Position numbers and translations under genes: made by a program. This document shows, piece after piece, positions 11,113 through 23,361 of a stretch of DNA of 64,000 nucleotides. Origin of the DNA: Sphaerolaimus hirsutus (lineage: Eukaryota > Nematoda > Chromadorea > Monhysterida > Sphaerolaimidae); contig OZ038453.1 of NCBI GenBank assembly GCA_964036195.1, forward strand, positions 19,009,206 to 19,073,205, read 5' to 3'. The notes below the pieces were generated by a model that was given only the letters and a program-made list of their open reading frames with translations, had not been told where the DNA came from and ran no database searches. Position 1 is the stretch's first letter, and each line of letters starts with the position of its first letter.

Positions 11113-12538
11113 ATGTCAACCTTGTGTCGACAGTATGCGCCCGGGTTTAAACGCTTGGCGCATTACCAGTTTGCCGAAAATGGGGAGTGGAGACACCAGG
11201 GTGTTGTTCAAGGCTTTCCAGTGACCATAACTCTAAAAGCATTGCCTATATATCCGAATGCTGACCCAAATCAACGATTCCACGGAACTCTAATTACTGT
11301 AAGTTATTTATAAACGTTTTACGGAAAGTTTGAGGAATGTGAAGGATTTTTTATATTTTCGAGGTTTCATTTTGACATTTTTCGTGGAACCCCGAATAAA
11401 GTGTTGAATGTATAATTGAAAAAGTTCGCAGGGTAGAAATGGGATAGTAATGTTAGGCATTTATGACAATATGGGGGAGCATCCAGGTTGCAATCCCTGA
11501 CTCTGGAAAGTAAAAGCATGTGCTAAGATTAATGATATAAAAGCTCCATAAGAAAATAGAACCACCCCCTTTGGCGTCAACTCCAAAGGAAAATAACGCC
11601 AAAGCAACATACACTCAGGCCGCTTACCCCCCAGGTCAAAGGAAAATAGCGCCATGGACCTATATTGCTTTGGAGGTGTGGGGCCAAGCGACCCTGAGTC
11701 TATTTTGCTTTGGTGCTATTTTGCTTTGGAGCTGGTCCCAAGTGTCTTCTCTCTATTTTGCTCCGGCGCTGGAGCCAAGCGCCGTGATGGTATGTTGTTT
11801 TGGCACTATATTGCTTTGGAGCTGGCGCCATTTGCTCTGGGGCTATTTTGCTTTGGAGCTGACCCCAAGTCCCTTCTCACTATTTTTTGCTCCGGCGCTG
11901 GAGCCAAGCGCCGTGATGGTATGTTGTTTTGCCACTATTTTGCTTTGGAGGTGGCGCCATTTGCTCTGGCGCTATTTTGCTTTGGAGCTGGCGCCAAGCG
12001 CCGTTACACGTTTTTGCTCTGGGGGTATTTTGCTTTGGATCTGGCGCTAAGCGACTTGGCTTGGCTTTATTTTGCTCTGGGGCTATTTTTGCTTTGGAGC
12101 TGCCGCTAAGCGGCGTGAGACTATTTTGCTCTTCGCCGTGACAGCTGTGACGTAACACTATTTTCCAAGCGCCGGGGTGCTTTTACACGCTTTTCATTAA
12201 TCTTCACACAGATTTAAATGCTTTTACGGAGTCTGGGAGTGCTCCTAGATCGAGTTCAACCAACTGATCTAACAGTTTATGGAGAAATGAACCCAAAGGT
12301 TCCATGTTGCTATTGTATAGCTGATATTGGAGGTTCAAAAATAATATTTTGTATCAGTGTAAATGGAAATGCCAGGGTGAAAATTAAGGCAGTCACTGAG
12401 AAAAATCCAAGTGGAATGATAACCCATTCATTTACATTGAAAAATCTCATAGAGACAAACGTTGCTTACTCGGCGTTAAGTGGTGATGCAAGTGAGACAT
12501 TTTTAGAGCCTGAAGCCAGTACTTCAGGTAATAAGTGA
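11113..12538 (+). CDS. small paralogue C (176 aa) with fold-back intron
   Basis: Three exons, 11113-11298, 11432-11486 and about 12249-12538, sum to 531 nt. The first intron (phase 0) sits where paralogues A, B and D also have an intron, after 'RFHGTLIT' and before 'GRNGIVMLGIYD'. The second intron is 762 bp and is a fold-back element. The acceptor at 12248 restores the frame, but a second acceptor 33 bp downstream (after CTAACAG) is also in frame, so the junction is uncertain by 11 codons. No signal peptide or membrane segment. Function unknown. Confidence 0.65.
11487..12248. repeat. fold-back element forming an intron of gene C
   Basis: The left arm (gtaaaagcat...aagattaatg region, 11487-11560) pairs with the right arm (12180-12248). 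The interior is a tandem array of 'ttttgctttggagctggcgc' units. The arms carry the 'CACTCCCAGACTC..GTAAAA' motif also found at the hairpins at 24902 and 47192. Long frames across 11571-12158 are translations of the array, not genes. Confidence 0.7.
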
Positions 12539-12767
12539 TTATTCGGGCTTTTTTTCATTTTTCTACCATAAATGCTTGATTATCTCCCCCTCAGACAATT
12601 TATTTTTCTCTGCAAAAATGCTTATGTTGGGGAAGTTTTCAAGTATTTAGGGTAATTTCATAGGGGTGAGAAAAAAACTTTATCAATTACTAGAAAAATA
12701 TTTTATTTTTTGGTTTATTCTGTGATTAAACACAGTTTATAATTACATCACTATAAGAAATAAAAAA
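12539..12767. terminator. convergent 3' region between C and D
   Basis: This 229-bp gap separates two convergent genes. It is A/T-rich and contains poly(A)-signal-like sequences such as AATAAA-type and ATTTTATT runs on both strands. No other feature is seen. Confidence 0.3.
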
Positions 12768-13295
12768 TCACCCAGTTAATTTCACAATAATTTGTATATT
12801 CTCATTTTCTACGACATGATGCAGAATAGAAAGTGAAATTTTTTCATTAGAGCAATTAGTAATGCGATATGCAACTTCCAAATTATCAATTGTTCCAATT
12901 TTTTGGGCAAACCCATGCATTGAGTCCATATGTAATACCTTATGCTCTGAGTTTCCAGTTACATTGGTTGGTTTTGATGGGTAGATATTTGCCAATATAA
13001 TACCATACTGATTGCTGTTCTGAAAAGTTGGGAATGTAAAAATACAAAAGATGTTATAAGGAGATATCTACACACCTTACCGAATCAAATTCAACCTCGG
13101 GCTGTGCTTTAGTCAATTTTGCAGTTACTGTCCCTTCGGCCATAAATAGAATACGGAACAGAATTGAATAAAATCCTAGGGGCCCTTTGTATGTCGTGTT
13201 TGTAGAATTTGAGAGGATGTTGTCTAGAATATAACATGAAATGTGATTTTGTAAAAGAAAAAGAAAAAAAGAAAACATAACATACTTTTTGACAT
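12768..13295 (-). CDS. small paralogue D (134 aa, unknown function)
   Basis: Three minus-strand exons, 13286-13295, 13081-13223 and 12768-13019 (405 nt), with introns of 62 and 61 bp. The 10-nt first exon (ATGTCAAAAA) ends in phase 1, as does the tiny first exon of paralogue A. The intron after 'PEVEFDS' is phase 0 and lies at the position shared with A, B and C, followed by 'YGIILANIYP', which aligns with 'GIVMLGIYD' of C. The protein is shorter than its paralogues at the C-terminus. It is convergent with C and in line with the downstream minus-strand gene. Confidence 0.65.
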
Positions 13296-13557
13296 TTTTC
13301 CACATCCGTTTTTTAGCTAACACGATCAAACACGATTTCTTATTCACAACTGTTTTGTATTCACACCTTTTCTGACGCCGTATTTACACCTTTTTATAGC
13401 CCTTGATAAGAGGGGAAAAGAAATAGGGGACAAAAATATAAGGTAATGAGGTGAAATTTTCTGGGTGGCTTTCCTATTACGCTTATTTAATTTATTACCT
13501 TAGAAATTTGGAATTTATTTGAATGTATCTCACCTGGAGAGCAGTTTCCAGTTTATT

Positions 13558-16500
13558 TTAGTACCACTGGCGATTTATTCCTTCCTCTTCACTGATTGCG
13601 TCAATATCTAGCTTCCCCAAAATTAATTTTGTGTTCCGTAAATTTTCTGGTGGTACACGAGCATTTTCCATTTCTCCACAAGACAAGCATCGTAAAGTTA
13701 AAATATGAGCTCGTTGATCTAAACACTGACCATTGCATCTGAGTTTAAAATCAATTTGACAAATTTAATAAATTCATTCATATTTATACCAGTCTATTCA
13801 GCTAAAAGTGATGAAAACTGAAAAGGTGGTTTTCTATGTTGAACTAAAATTACCTTATGTAAAATATTTTCCCATTTGATGCTGGGTACATAATTTGTAG
13901 TTTTTGTTTTTGCACTGCACTGCGACAGTGCTCTTCAGATGAGAGACAATTCACACTATTTTGAATTGTAGTGTGTAAATGTATGAAGCGTCCATCTGGA
14001 ATTCGATCTGTAATAAGGTGGTTTCGCATTTATTTTTTAATGATAGGGGGAAGATGATTTTACTATAAATAAAAAGAGAATAGAACCTGTCATCACAGAT
14101 TTATTTTCTAGCTCTTCTGTTTTTTCCTCAATTCCTTGTTTATCGCAGGCAATACGTATCCTGCTTTTTAAACATCCACCATCTGTTTCTGTGTGACTGA
14201 CAATATGCATAGGCGGCATTTTGTCCTTTCTCAGCCAAAAAAATATAGTAACAGATCTTTAGGGCAATACCAGACAATCTAAAAATGTAAAGTAAGGTCG
14301 CAATCATGATGGGTTTTTAGCGCTTGGCGTTGGCGCTAGAGGTAATGCAAAAAAGTATATTTAAGCGCCACAGGAACAATGTGACAAACTGTTAAAGTAT
14401 CATGGCCGCTTTTTGCATTGGCGCTCACGAAAATGGTAAGGGCAAAGTTGTTGGCATTATTTTTGTAAATGACGCCAGGCATCATTCTTGCCACAGAAAA
14501 ATTGGACACCATCCCCCTCTATTTTCTATGAATATAGGAAGAAAATACTTACCCTCAGGATTTTTCTGTGCCAAGAATGATGCCTGGCGTCATTTACAAA
14601 AATAACGCCAACAACTTTGCCCTTACCATTTTCGTGAGCGCCAATGCAAAAAGCGGCCATGATACTTTAACAGTTTGTCACATTGTTCCTGTGGCGCTAA
14701 AATATACTTTTTTGCATTACCTCTAGCGCCAACGCCAAGCGCTAAAAACCCATCATGATTGCGACCTTACTTTACATTTTTAGATTGTCTGTGGTTACCA
14801 CCTGGCAGCAGTGTGTCCCATTCACTCCAATACCGCCCAATTCGTTGTAATGATCATGGGCCATAAGCGGATTAAATGTATCCGGTTGATACACAGCTTC
14901 AGTCATTTCCCCATTTCTATTTTCATAAGTTCTTCCATAATTTGGTCGATTGTCATAGACTGTAGAAAAAGATTTTTATTTTGAATGCCGACTATATTTT
15001 ACAGGGGTTTCTAGTGGGGCATGGCCCTAAATACTTAGGACATTGTAAAATTTGGACTTGAACGTGTGCATTCCATGGCAATTTTTACTTTGTTTATTTT
15101 TTTACAAACCTGGTGGTGGTCTTCTCTGGAAAAATGGTTCATTTGTTGGAGCTGCAAAGTTTGGTTCTACCTGTAATGCTGGGTATGACGTAGATATATG
15201 CACTCGTCGGGCAATTTTGATGTTTCTTTCCCAAATCTCAAGCATTTCTGAAATTTTTATGCATTTATATTATAAAAAAATGGATGAAAACTCCACTTAT
15301 TATACATATAAGAATGAGAATAAGAATAATATGCCCAATAATCAAAAGAATATAACCTGGCGGGTTTATAGCTGGTGCAATCACTGGAACAATTGATCTT
15401 ATTTCTGGGGCAAAATCAATTTCGTTGGCTCTGTATATTGGATACCAGGGCGCAGACTCATTTTCTGAAACAATCGTCTTTTTCGGTTGACTTTCAGTGA
15501 TTTCATCAACATCCATTCGATTTGTGTTGTTTTCTTTGTTCAATATTTCTGAGTTCTGGGGGTTATCAGAATCTCCCACGGTTGTGTAGAACAAATCTGG
15601 GTTGTCATTTTCAGTTTCCAGCCATTCTCTGTCGAGGGTGGAATGATTAGTTTCATGAAGCAGAAGATCTTTTTGTGGGGTATATTGATTCTCCATTGAT
15701 TGATCTTGGTATTGTGCCTGATAGAGAGGGGAAATCTAAAATGGCTGAAATAGAAAATCAAACAAATATCCTCTATTTACTCAAATAATGGTATTTTCAT
15801 ACCCAAAAATACATCAAAAATAAGTACCGGGATTTATTTGAGTATTTAGAGTATTTTGAAGATAAATTTACAGTGTAAATTTCGTCGCTAAGTATTTTCC
15901 AGTTGACTAATTCATCGCCTTCAGAATCACTGGCTTTTCGGTTTTCTTGTGGCTGAGTGGATGAATTATTTTGTCTTGGAGGCATTGGTATCTTTCGATG
16001 GGGGGTTTCTGCATTTGTTAGTTGAATAGATATATAGATATATATTTAATGAGTATCCACGTTACTAACTACCTTTTTTTAGTTTCATTAGTACATTTTC
16101 CCGTGCAATTTCATCATCCTTGGATAGATTAGGACGCCTTTGAAAAGGCGCATCTTCATTTGACAATTCATCATCACTTGACTGCGCCCCATTTCTCCAT
16201 TTCCCGCTCCATACTTTGCCACCACCATCAATTCGTTTGGGTAATTCATGTGGAAATGCATTTTGAGTGAAAACTGGAGTTGTTGGTGGTGGTGGTAGCA
16301 GGCCAATTGCAGGATACCAGTGCGGATTCTAAAAAATTAAAAGTATTTATACTTATAATGTCCTCTCAAAATACGACTTTAAACTACACAAAAATAGACT
16401 TCATGGTGACAAATTACACCCTAAATTTATCCAGTTTCACGTTAAGGTGGGAGCCCAAGCGCAAAAAACCCCCATGATGCTTTTCATGGGGCAGTTCCAA

Positions 16501-17251
16501 GCAAGATTTACACAGCATACAAGCCAATCATGCTTTTTTGGCCCTGACCGTGAAACCAAGTGTTTTATTCGATTTCAAAAAATACGCCACTATTTTAAGG
16601 TAAATTTACCTGAGATGGGGTATGCAGCCCAGGTTCATCAGGTTGGATGCTGGTAGATTGGGCCTATGTTCAAAATGTGTGTGTCTGTCTGATGAAATAC
16701 TTATCAGGAATTCTAAAATTTATTTCCAACCTCCATTTCTTCCTGATTCTGACTTTGGTCGGCATTAATGAATTCCTGAGCGTTAATTGCTTCCCCAACA
16801 TATTCCATCCCCAAAAAAACCCGTTCTTCAGATGATAATTCTAATCCTTTTTCGGTTTTATCAATCAATTCAAGTGAAACGGTAGCTATGTTGTAAGTCT
16901 TCAATGCTTTTTCGGCTTTTTGTTCAGCTTTTTTTGCACTTTTGGAATTTTTTTTCTGAAAGTATTTATTTCTTTGATAGTTTCTGAAAGATCTTCTCTT
17001 TATTTTATCAAAATGAGATTTCAACTCTTTCAGTGCTGAAAAAAAAATTTAATTGAGCAATATAAAAATATATATTGATGGAATAAAATAAAATTACATT
17101 TTCCTTGGCTGTCTTGATTTTCCATCTCTTCAGGAGTCCTGAGTAGTGGTGGGTTCCTTGAATAATTGAGTTTTTGTGAAAAATGACAAAAATAAGAAAT
17201 AATAGGCTTCAGAACCAACTCTTGCCGAATCTGTTCCGTTGGTATAGCCAT
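13558..17251 (-). CDS. ten-exon gene, proline-rich 669-aa protein of unknown function
   Basis: Minus-strand exons: 17098-17251, 16731-17035, 16073-16328, 15863-16008, 15357-15735, 15110-15247, 14802-14959, 14087-14225, 13854-14007, 13558-13738. They sum to 2,010 nt and every junction keeps the frame. The ATG at 17251 opens the first exon. The N-terminal third has a basic, coiled-coil-like stretch (KKNSKSAKKAEQKAEKALK). The middle is disordered and rich in Pro, Asn, Ser and acidic residues (GLLPPPPTTP, FFQRRPPP). The C-terminal part is cysteine-containing, with a C-x3-C...C-x2-C arrangement (CNGQC...CLSC) that could bind zinc. If the 15249-15356 intron is retained, the frame ends in a strongly hydrophobic tail. 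The intron at 14226-14801 is a fold-back element. I recognise no family; a structural or scaffold role is only a guess. Confidence 0.7.
14226..14801. repeat. fold-back element forming an intron
   Basis: The arms from about 14272 and 14793 inward pair over roughly 250 bp each, starting cagacaatctaaaaatgtaa and including 'gcgctaga' and 'gcgccaatgcaaaaagcg' stretches. Donor CAG/gtggta lies just outside the paired arm and acceptor gaaag/GAC 45 bp beyond the other arm. Removing the whole 576 bp keeps the reading frame. Element edges and splice sites are therefore close but not identical. Confidence 0.75.
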
Positions 17252-18510
17252 TTTTCTTTTCCACTTTAAAGTGTTTGAAAAATAGCTGAGGTATTACCGC
17301 TTTATATAGAACCCCCGGGTCTGTGTATTGTTTTTCAGTGTCACTCAGTGACATGAGAATGAGGCCCCAATAATTCAAATTCATTTTTTGGTCAGACATA
17401 ACTTTCTCAGACATCTCAGACATGACTTTAAACAATTTAAGCAGTCTGTATCATGGAGTGTCACTTGACACTTAGGATATTTCAGAACAAACATGCAGAT
17501 TTGATAATAAAGTGGCTGGTTTATTGGCTGTTGTTTGAGGGAGTAAATATTTTGGCTGATTTTGTACCGCGGAGTACCAGTTGACAGTTCTCATATGTTT
17601 AACTTGGAGTGTTTTGATAAGAATTTAAGCTCTTTTTCATGAATTTCTGAAGAGTGATTTTTTACTTGAGTGACAGTAAATCTTGGCTGTAAGCATGTAC
17701 CATGGAGTACCATTTCACAGGTGCTAAATTTTTGACTTTGCGTGAAATATTTACTTTTCTGCATGTGTATTTGCTTTTAAATAGATGACAGCTGTTCTAA
17801 GGATGGAAAAATAGCGAACGTGTCACTAAGCTGTTCTTAACATCAAAAGGAAAGCGATAAGTGCCAGAAGACCCATGGCACTATGGGGGGTGCGGGGGTT
17901 GACGTCATAGCCAAAAATAGGGTCATTTCTCTGTACCGTCTGGCAACAATCTCCCTTGGCGCGCTCTCGCGCCAACCATGGCACTATGGGGGGTGGGGGC
18001 TTGACGCCATAGTCAAAAATAGGGGCATTTCTCTGTACCGTGTCGCGACAATCTCCCTTGGCGCGCTCTCGCGCCAATGCATGCGCCAATGCAAAAAGCG
18101 TTTCGCATCAGCCCCCCAAGGGCGATTGTCGCGACACGGTACAGAGAAATGACCCTATTTTTGGCTATGGCGTCAAGCCCCCTCACCCCCATAGTGCCAT
18201 GAGTCTTCTGGCACTTATCGCTTTCCTTTTGATGTTCAGAACAGCGAGACTTTACATCTTTCCGCCATTATTTCGTATAATTTTACATCACAGACTTCCC
18301 ACTTGAGTTCGTTTTTATTTATCTTTACTTAAAAAAGTATCTGTTTACAGAACAGTGGTGTCAAACATAGAAAACAAGTACTGATTATATCAAGACTATA
18401 ACAAAAAAGTTGTGAGACAGTGTGTACTATTTGCTCAAACTTGGTTAAAAAGACTAGTCTGCAATTGAATTTATGCTCAGTTATGAAACAAATCCAAACT
18501 TTTTGTTCTA
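17252..18510. repeat. intergenic region with fold-back element
   Basis: Between the divergent genes at 17251 and 18511 lies a fold-back repeat. Its left arm is 17833-17871 onward (aacatcaaaaggaaagcgat) and its right arm ends at 18241. The left side holds two direct units (17873-17970 and 17975-18075) of 'ggcactatgggggg...cgcgctctcgcgcc', while the right holds one, so the hairpin is asymmetric. Frames inside are repeat translations. The rest probably carries promoters of both genes, but I see no clear motif. Confidence 0.65.
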
Positions 18511-19132
18511 ATGGCAACTGGGAAAAATATGATCAGAATGTCACCAAATCTTGGTGAAACAGAAAATTTGCTTAATCAATATGTTTTATATGGAAATGAT
18601 ATTGTAATTCCAAAACCAGGGTTCCAGAATCCATATCAAATAGTGGCACCATTCATATGGTAAACTGTTAATCAATTATAATATTGAAGGCTTTTTTTAA
18701 ATACTGTTTTAAAAAAATAAAAAAATTTTAGGCGAACACCCAACTTTCGCGAACTCCAGAGAGCAAAAATTGCCCTGGATACTTTAAGGTTGATTTTTTT
18801 CAAATTTTCAATTTTTTAAATAAATATTTTTGTTTTCAGTCAAATTGTGGATCAATTTGCTGCTAGCAGCAACCCAATCACTGAAATAAGAGATACCAAT
18901 ACTGGTGGAATAGTCTATGAATTGTTCGGCTTTCAAAAGGCTAAAGCTATACCCACGGTTTTTCAAATAAAATATTTTTAAATGTGAAAATCGGAAAACA
19001 TATTTTTATTTCCAGGTGAACTCATTAACGGGCACATATGTTTTGAATCCGTATACTTTGAGAGATGTTGATCGTATTGCATTGGCTTATTGTCCAGAAT
19101 TATTTAAGGAATACACCGATGACGTATCTTAA
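18511..19132 (+). CDS. unknown 146-aa protein
   Basis: Four exons, 18511-18659, 18732-18788, 18840-18957 and 19016-19132 (441 nt), with introns of 72, 51 and 58 bp and every junction in frame. The ATG at 18511 is the first in the frame. The protein has no signal peptide or membrane segment and contains 'LLNQYVLYGNDIVIPKPGF' and a C-terminal acidic tail. I recognise no domain. It is the first gene of a plus-strand run that continues with secretory-pathway proteins; the next ATG is 177 bp downstream. Confidence 0.7.
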
Positions 19133-19309
19133 TTTTTGTGAAATATTTGATTTCTTATTTTTATGCATTTTTCTTATCTTTCGAAAAATATCCCAACTCG
19201 GTACTTTTGGAACACCTTATGTTTCTAAATGGCATTTTTCGGCAGTTTTGGTTAAAACACACATTATATTAGTATCACATTATTATAAATCCATAAAAAC
19301 AGAAGCAAA

Positions 19310-21345
19310 ATGAAGGGTTACATTTTCTTGCTTGTTGCTTTTTGTTATGTTGTTGAAACATGCCGGCGAAAAATTTCATGCGAGAAAATTGGCGAATTTT
19401 GTTGTCTTGAGGCGCATGATGAAACTGAGGGTTACTGTGATGAAAATGAATTGGTTTGGCCTGATAATTCTTCATTTTCAAGTTCTCATCTACTACAGAT
19501 TGATTTTTCTGGTTAGCAGATCTTAAAAATGTTTGAGGTGTTAGTATTTACAAGTGATAATTAATTTCTATTAAAGGTTGCACAAAACTGAACTGCTCTG
19601 GCATTGAAACTGCTTTTCCAAGTTTGAGGACAGTTGTTTATGAACGCCCTGGTGTTCATTTCCATACCCTGTAAAAGGACATGTAAAAAAGGCAAAAAAG
19701 ACATGTAAGGTGTAGAAGACATACAAAATGTACATGCCCCAGGTATCATTCCCCCCACAGAAAAATTGGGGCGCTGGCGCCAATGCAAAAACCGCTTGCA
19801 AAAATCTGCATGCGCTAGGGATCATTCCTCCCACAGAAAAATTGGGGCACTGGGGCCAATGCAAAAAAACATGCTTGCAAAAAATGTAGATGCGCCAGGT
19901 AGCATTCCCACCACAGGAACTTAGAAGCACCTTCAACCATTTTTTCTGTGCTAGGAATGATACCTGGCGCATGCAGATTTTCCAAGCAGTTTTTGCATTG
20001 GCGCCAGCGCCCCAATTTTTCTGTGGCGGGAATGATACCTGCCGCATGGAGATTTTTGCAAGCTGTTTTCCATTGGCGCAAGCGCCCCAATTTTTCTGTG
20101 GCAGGAATGATACCTGCCGCATCCAGATTTTTGCAAGCGGTTTTTTGCATTGGCGTCAATATCTGGCCCCAGCGCCCCAATTTTTCTGTGGCGGGAATGA
20201 TACCGACCGCATGCACATTTTTGCAACCCGTTTTTTGGATTGGGCCAAGCGCCCCAATTTTTTTTGTGGGAGGAATGATAACTGGGGCATGCATATTTTT
20301 GCAAGCGGTTTTGTACTGGCGTCAGTGTCCCAATTTTTCTGTGGTAGGAATGATACCTGGCGCATCTGACGCATGCACATTTTTTGCATGTTTTCTACAC
20401 TTTACATATGTTTTCCCAGTTTTCCATGTTGTTTTCCAGTGTCTGGTAGTGTTCCAGGGTGCCATTGTTTGGACCCGTGCCAGCATGAATTGGATATTCA
20501 AGGCGCTGTTTTTTGCAGTCGGTTTTTATCTTTTAAAACTTAAATGAAGTTCCTTCAAAAGTGGTGTGTGTTATTGCATTATCTGGTTTACTCAATCTAC
20601 TCTCTCAAAAACTACCTCTCAAATCTCCCCCGTTATATGAGCCTTGTAGGTAATCACTGTGTATTCCAACCCAATCCATGCAATGCAGGTACTACAACAT
20701 CCGTGACACCTACCAATGTGATGCCATCAACATTGCCATCGACTTCGGATGGGAAATCGGCACTTGTGATTACCCTTGGCGTTATGGGCGTTTTGAGTGT
20801 GGTCGTCAGTCTAATTTTCGGAGTTTTGATGTTGAAAAAGTTGGTTTTCAGGTCTCTATTTTTGTTGAAATTTCAGGGGTGAAAGTTGCTATTTTGAGTA
20901 AGTATCATACTAAGTGACATAAATTAGTTTCCCACTGATTTTTGTGAAATCGTGAAATGAACAACTATGAAAACTAGCATAACCTATCTGAATACCCATC
21001 CAAAAGTATACGATTTTGGTGCCCTTCGAGTATATTATATTTTTCACCTAGTCATCTGTATTTTGGGAAAATTTACTTCTCATAGCATTTTTCGAAAATG
21101 TTTCACAGACAACACACAAAAAGTCGCATTTAAAAGACCTGAAATAAGTTTGTAATATATAAATGAGAATTTTGCATCATTGTTGTGTCTTTCATTTCAG
21201 ATATAATGTTAGAGGTGTTCGCTTGTGTTGCCAAAATACCCCACAGGAAATGGAAAGTATTGCAAATATGGCATTTGAGTCTGAAATGCACGATCCTGCT
21301 GTTGATGAAAATTGTTTGCTGTTTTATATTTGGTCGCATTTTTGA
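19310..21345 (+). CDS. putative type I membrane protein, cysteine-rich ectodomain
   Basis: The ATG at 19310 starts a signal peptide (MKGYIFLLVAFCYVVETC). Exons 19310-19511 and 19577-19670 encode a cysteine-rich segment with N-glycosylation sites. A fold-back intron follows, then an exon near 20444 with a CHCLDPCQHE-type cysteine cluster. The frame at about 20640-20850 encodes 'NHCVFQPNPCNAG', a Thr/Ser-rich stalk and a single hydrophobic helix (ALVITLGVMGVLSVVVSLIF) followed by KK. The last exon, 21201-21345, joins in frame and encodes a cytoplasmic tail. The link between 20444-20540 and 20640 is not resolved, so this could be two genes. The architecture resembles cell-surface or viral envelope proteins, but no family is recognised. 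Confidence 0.5.
19671..20443. repeat. fold-back element forming an intron
   Basis: The left side (19671-19910) and right side (19940-20440) carry inverted copies of a ~60-bp unit ('gcgccccaatttttctgtgg', 'gatacctggcgcatgcaga'), about two on the left and six on the right. Donor CCCT/gtaaaagg and acceptor ttttcccag/T flank it, and the reading frame is kept. The arm ends (gccctggtgttcatttcc and the complement of cactaccagacactggaa) extend into the exons on both sides. Confidence 0.7.
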
Positions 21346-21597
21346 CATTCCACTTTAGAATGCCAGTATGCAGCATTTTTAACGCAGGAGGAGACAAACC
21401 TCTTGGTTGGCTACTTCGGCGTTTGATTGATTTGAATGTGATTTTACCCAGTTTTGAAAACCAACTGTTCTTTTTCTGTTCCAATTGTTTTCTTACCCCT
21501 AGTTTTAACGTTTGTCACTTACGTATCAATTTCTTGATTTTTGAGTTCTGGAAACACTCGTTTTTTTATTTTTAAATCGCGATTTGGGCTCTTCAGA

Positions 21598-23274
21598 ATG
21601 AAAGTTTGGAGCGTGTTAATTTTTGCCCTGTGGATGGTATCTGGTGATGAAACGAATGATTGCGCCGTTTTTTGGAGCGACAGTCACCGCGGAGCGTTAG
21701 CTCTTTAATTTTTCTGACGTTTGATCCCGCTGTGTCTTTGTTTCCGTGTTATGATAAATGCCATTTTTGAATTTTGCATTTTTGATCCTTTGCCAAGAAA
21801 ATATTGCGCATTGTATTTAAGACATAAAAAAAGCAAGTATTTGAAAAAACAGATGTGAATTCATGTAATTACGCCGGAATCTAACTTTAATGAAATCTCT
21901 ATGCTTTCTGGTAAATGTTTATCCTCACACAATTAAATGAACTAGGATTTTATTCGATTTACCGCAAAAATAACTCAATAGATAGTTCGAAATTCATCAA
22001 CGCAGGATCGCATATTGTCACAGTCTGCCCACAGACTTCAGCAATTTGAAACGCAACCTCGTCTACGTGAAAATTGAGCTCGATGGCTGTGTTCCGGGGT
22101 CGATCGGGGATATTTTTCTTGATAGAATTGTCTCCATAAATCCAAGGTTGACTGAAGAAAGTATCGACTTAGAAATTTGCAGTCCGTTGGAAGGGTCCGG
22201 CACGAGTTCAAGACCAGTTAGCTTGTGGTTTTAGTATCTATTCAATGTTCCCTATTTCCTCGAATTACCCCCCCATGATCCTAGCATCCTTGGTGAAGCG
22301 CGACCATTTATAAGTTTTACGGTCGTTTTTAGCATTTATAAGTCTTGGTGAAGTCTCTCCTGATAGTTCCCGACGCTTCAGCAAGGATGCTAGCATCATG
22401 AACATCTAGGTGAAGCGTGTAGAAGATGCTTCACCAAGATGTTCATGATGCTAGCATCCTTGCTGAAGCGCGGTCATTTATAAGTTTTACGGTCATTTTT
22501 AGCATTTATAAGTCTTGGTGAAGTGTCTCCTGACAGTTCCCGACGCTTCACCAAGGATGCTAGCATCATGAACATCTTGGTGAAGCATCTTCTTCACCCT
22601 TCACCTAGATTCAACGCGCTCTTCATGCACAACCAAAATGCGGAAAAGACTTCACACCCACCCTAGCTCATCCACACACTTCTCCCATCCAGACATTTCC
22701 GCATTCCGCATTTTGGTTGTCCATGAAGCGCGCGTTGAATCTAGGTGAAGCGTGTAGAAGATGCTTCACCAAGATTTTCATGATGCTAGCATCCTTGGTG
22801 AAGTGCGGGAAGTGTCTGGCGTGAAGATGCGCTGCGACCTTCACTGCGCACTCACACGGTCATTTCTGTTGTAGATATAGATTCGCTTTTGATTTTCCAT
22901 TGTTTATTCTATTTTTTATTCAGGTTTTTCAACCAACCGTTGGAATGGGTTTGACTGTGGGAAATTCGGCAATCCGAGACGCAACCGCCAAACCAAAATT
23001 AACGACCCAAACTGAAGTCCAGGTAATAAAAGTTTACTCAATAGTAACTGATTTACCTAGAGAATTGGACCCTGAAGGGGAAATGGTGGGTGGATACCTG
23101 TGAATAGCTCATTAAAAATTCTCAAAATCCCATGTTTTTAATTTTATGCTGTTATTTTTGCAGTATATTCCAAGTGTCAGACACGTTGAATATTGTCAAA
23201 GTATCCACTACCAAGACCGTGAATGTCAAGTCTATTATTCACAAAATCCGATTTATCAAGAGTTACCAGATTGA
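21598..23274 (+). CDS. small secreted or surface protein of unknown function
   Basis: A possible first exon at 21598 encodes a signal-like N-terminus (MKVWSVLIFALWMVSG). Exons 22006-22216, 22924-23022 and 23164-23274 join in frame (phases 0 and 0) and encode a cysteine-containing segment (YVKIELDGCVPGSIGDIFLD) and a C-terminus with 'SQNPIYQELPD', which contains an NPxY-like motif. The junction from the signal exon to 22006 does not fit by phase as I read it, so an exon may be missing. No transmembrane helix is visible between the ectodomain and the NPxY end. A large fold-back element fills the intron 22217-22923. AATAAA follows the stop. Confidence 0.45.
22266..22808. repeat. fold-back element within an intron
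   Basis: Arms built of 'gatcctagcatccttggtga' and 'cttcaccaaggatgctagca' repeat several times in both orientations. An inner hairpin at 22610-22740 is formed by 'aaccaaaatgcgg' and its complement. The element lies wholly inside the intron between 22216 and 22924 and encodes nothing. Confidence 0.75.
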
Positions 23275-23361
23275 AAAATAAATAGAAAAATATTATTTTC
23301 ATCTCAATATTTACTCGAATTAGTTCTCATGAAAACTTTTTGCTCGTAAGTACTGATCTGA

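Noticed and set aside
11571-12158. Long overlapping frames rich in Ala, Leu, Cys and Phe
   Set aside because: Translations of a tandem 'ttttgctttggagctggcgc' array inside a fold-back intron; open in several frames on both strands.
15265-15356. Genuine transmembrane helix in the 669-residue protein
   Set aside because: The hydrophobic stretch lies in sequence that behaves as a GT-AG intron; splicing restores the frame to the end of the gene. Kept only as an isoform possibility.
19571-20547. Long frames with repeated 'FFCGGND' motifs on both strands
   Set aside because: Translations of the inverted ~60-bp units of a fold-back element.
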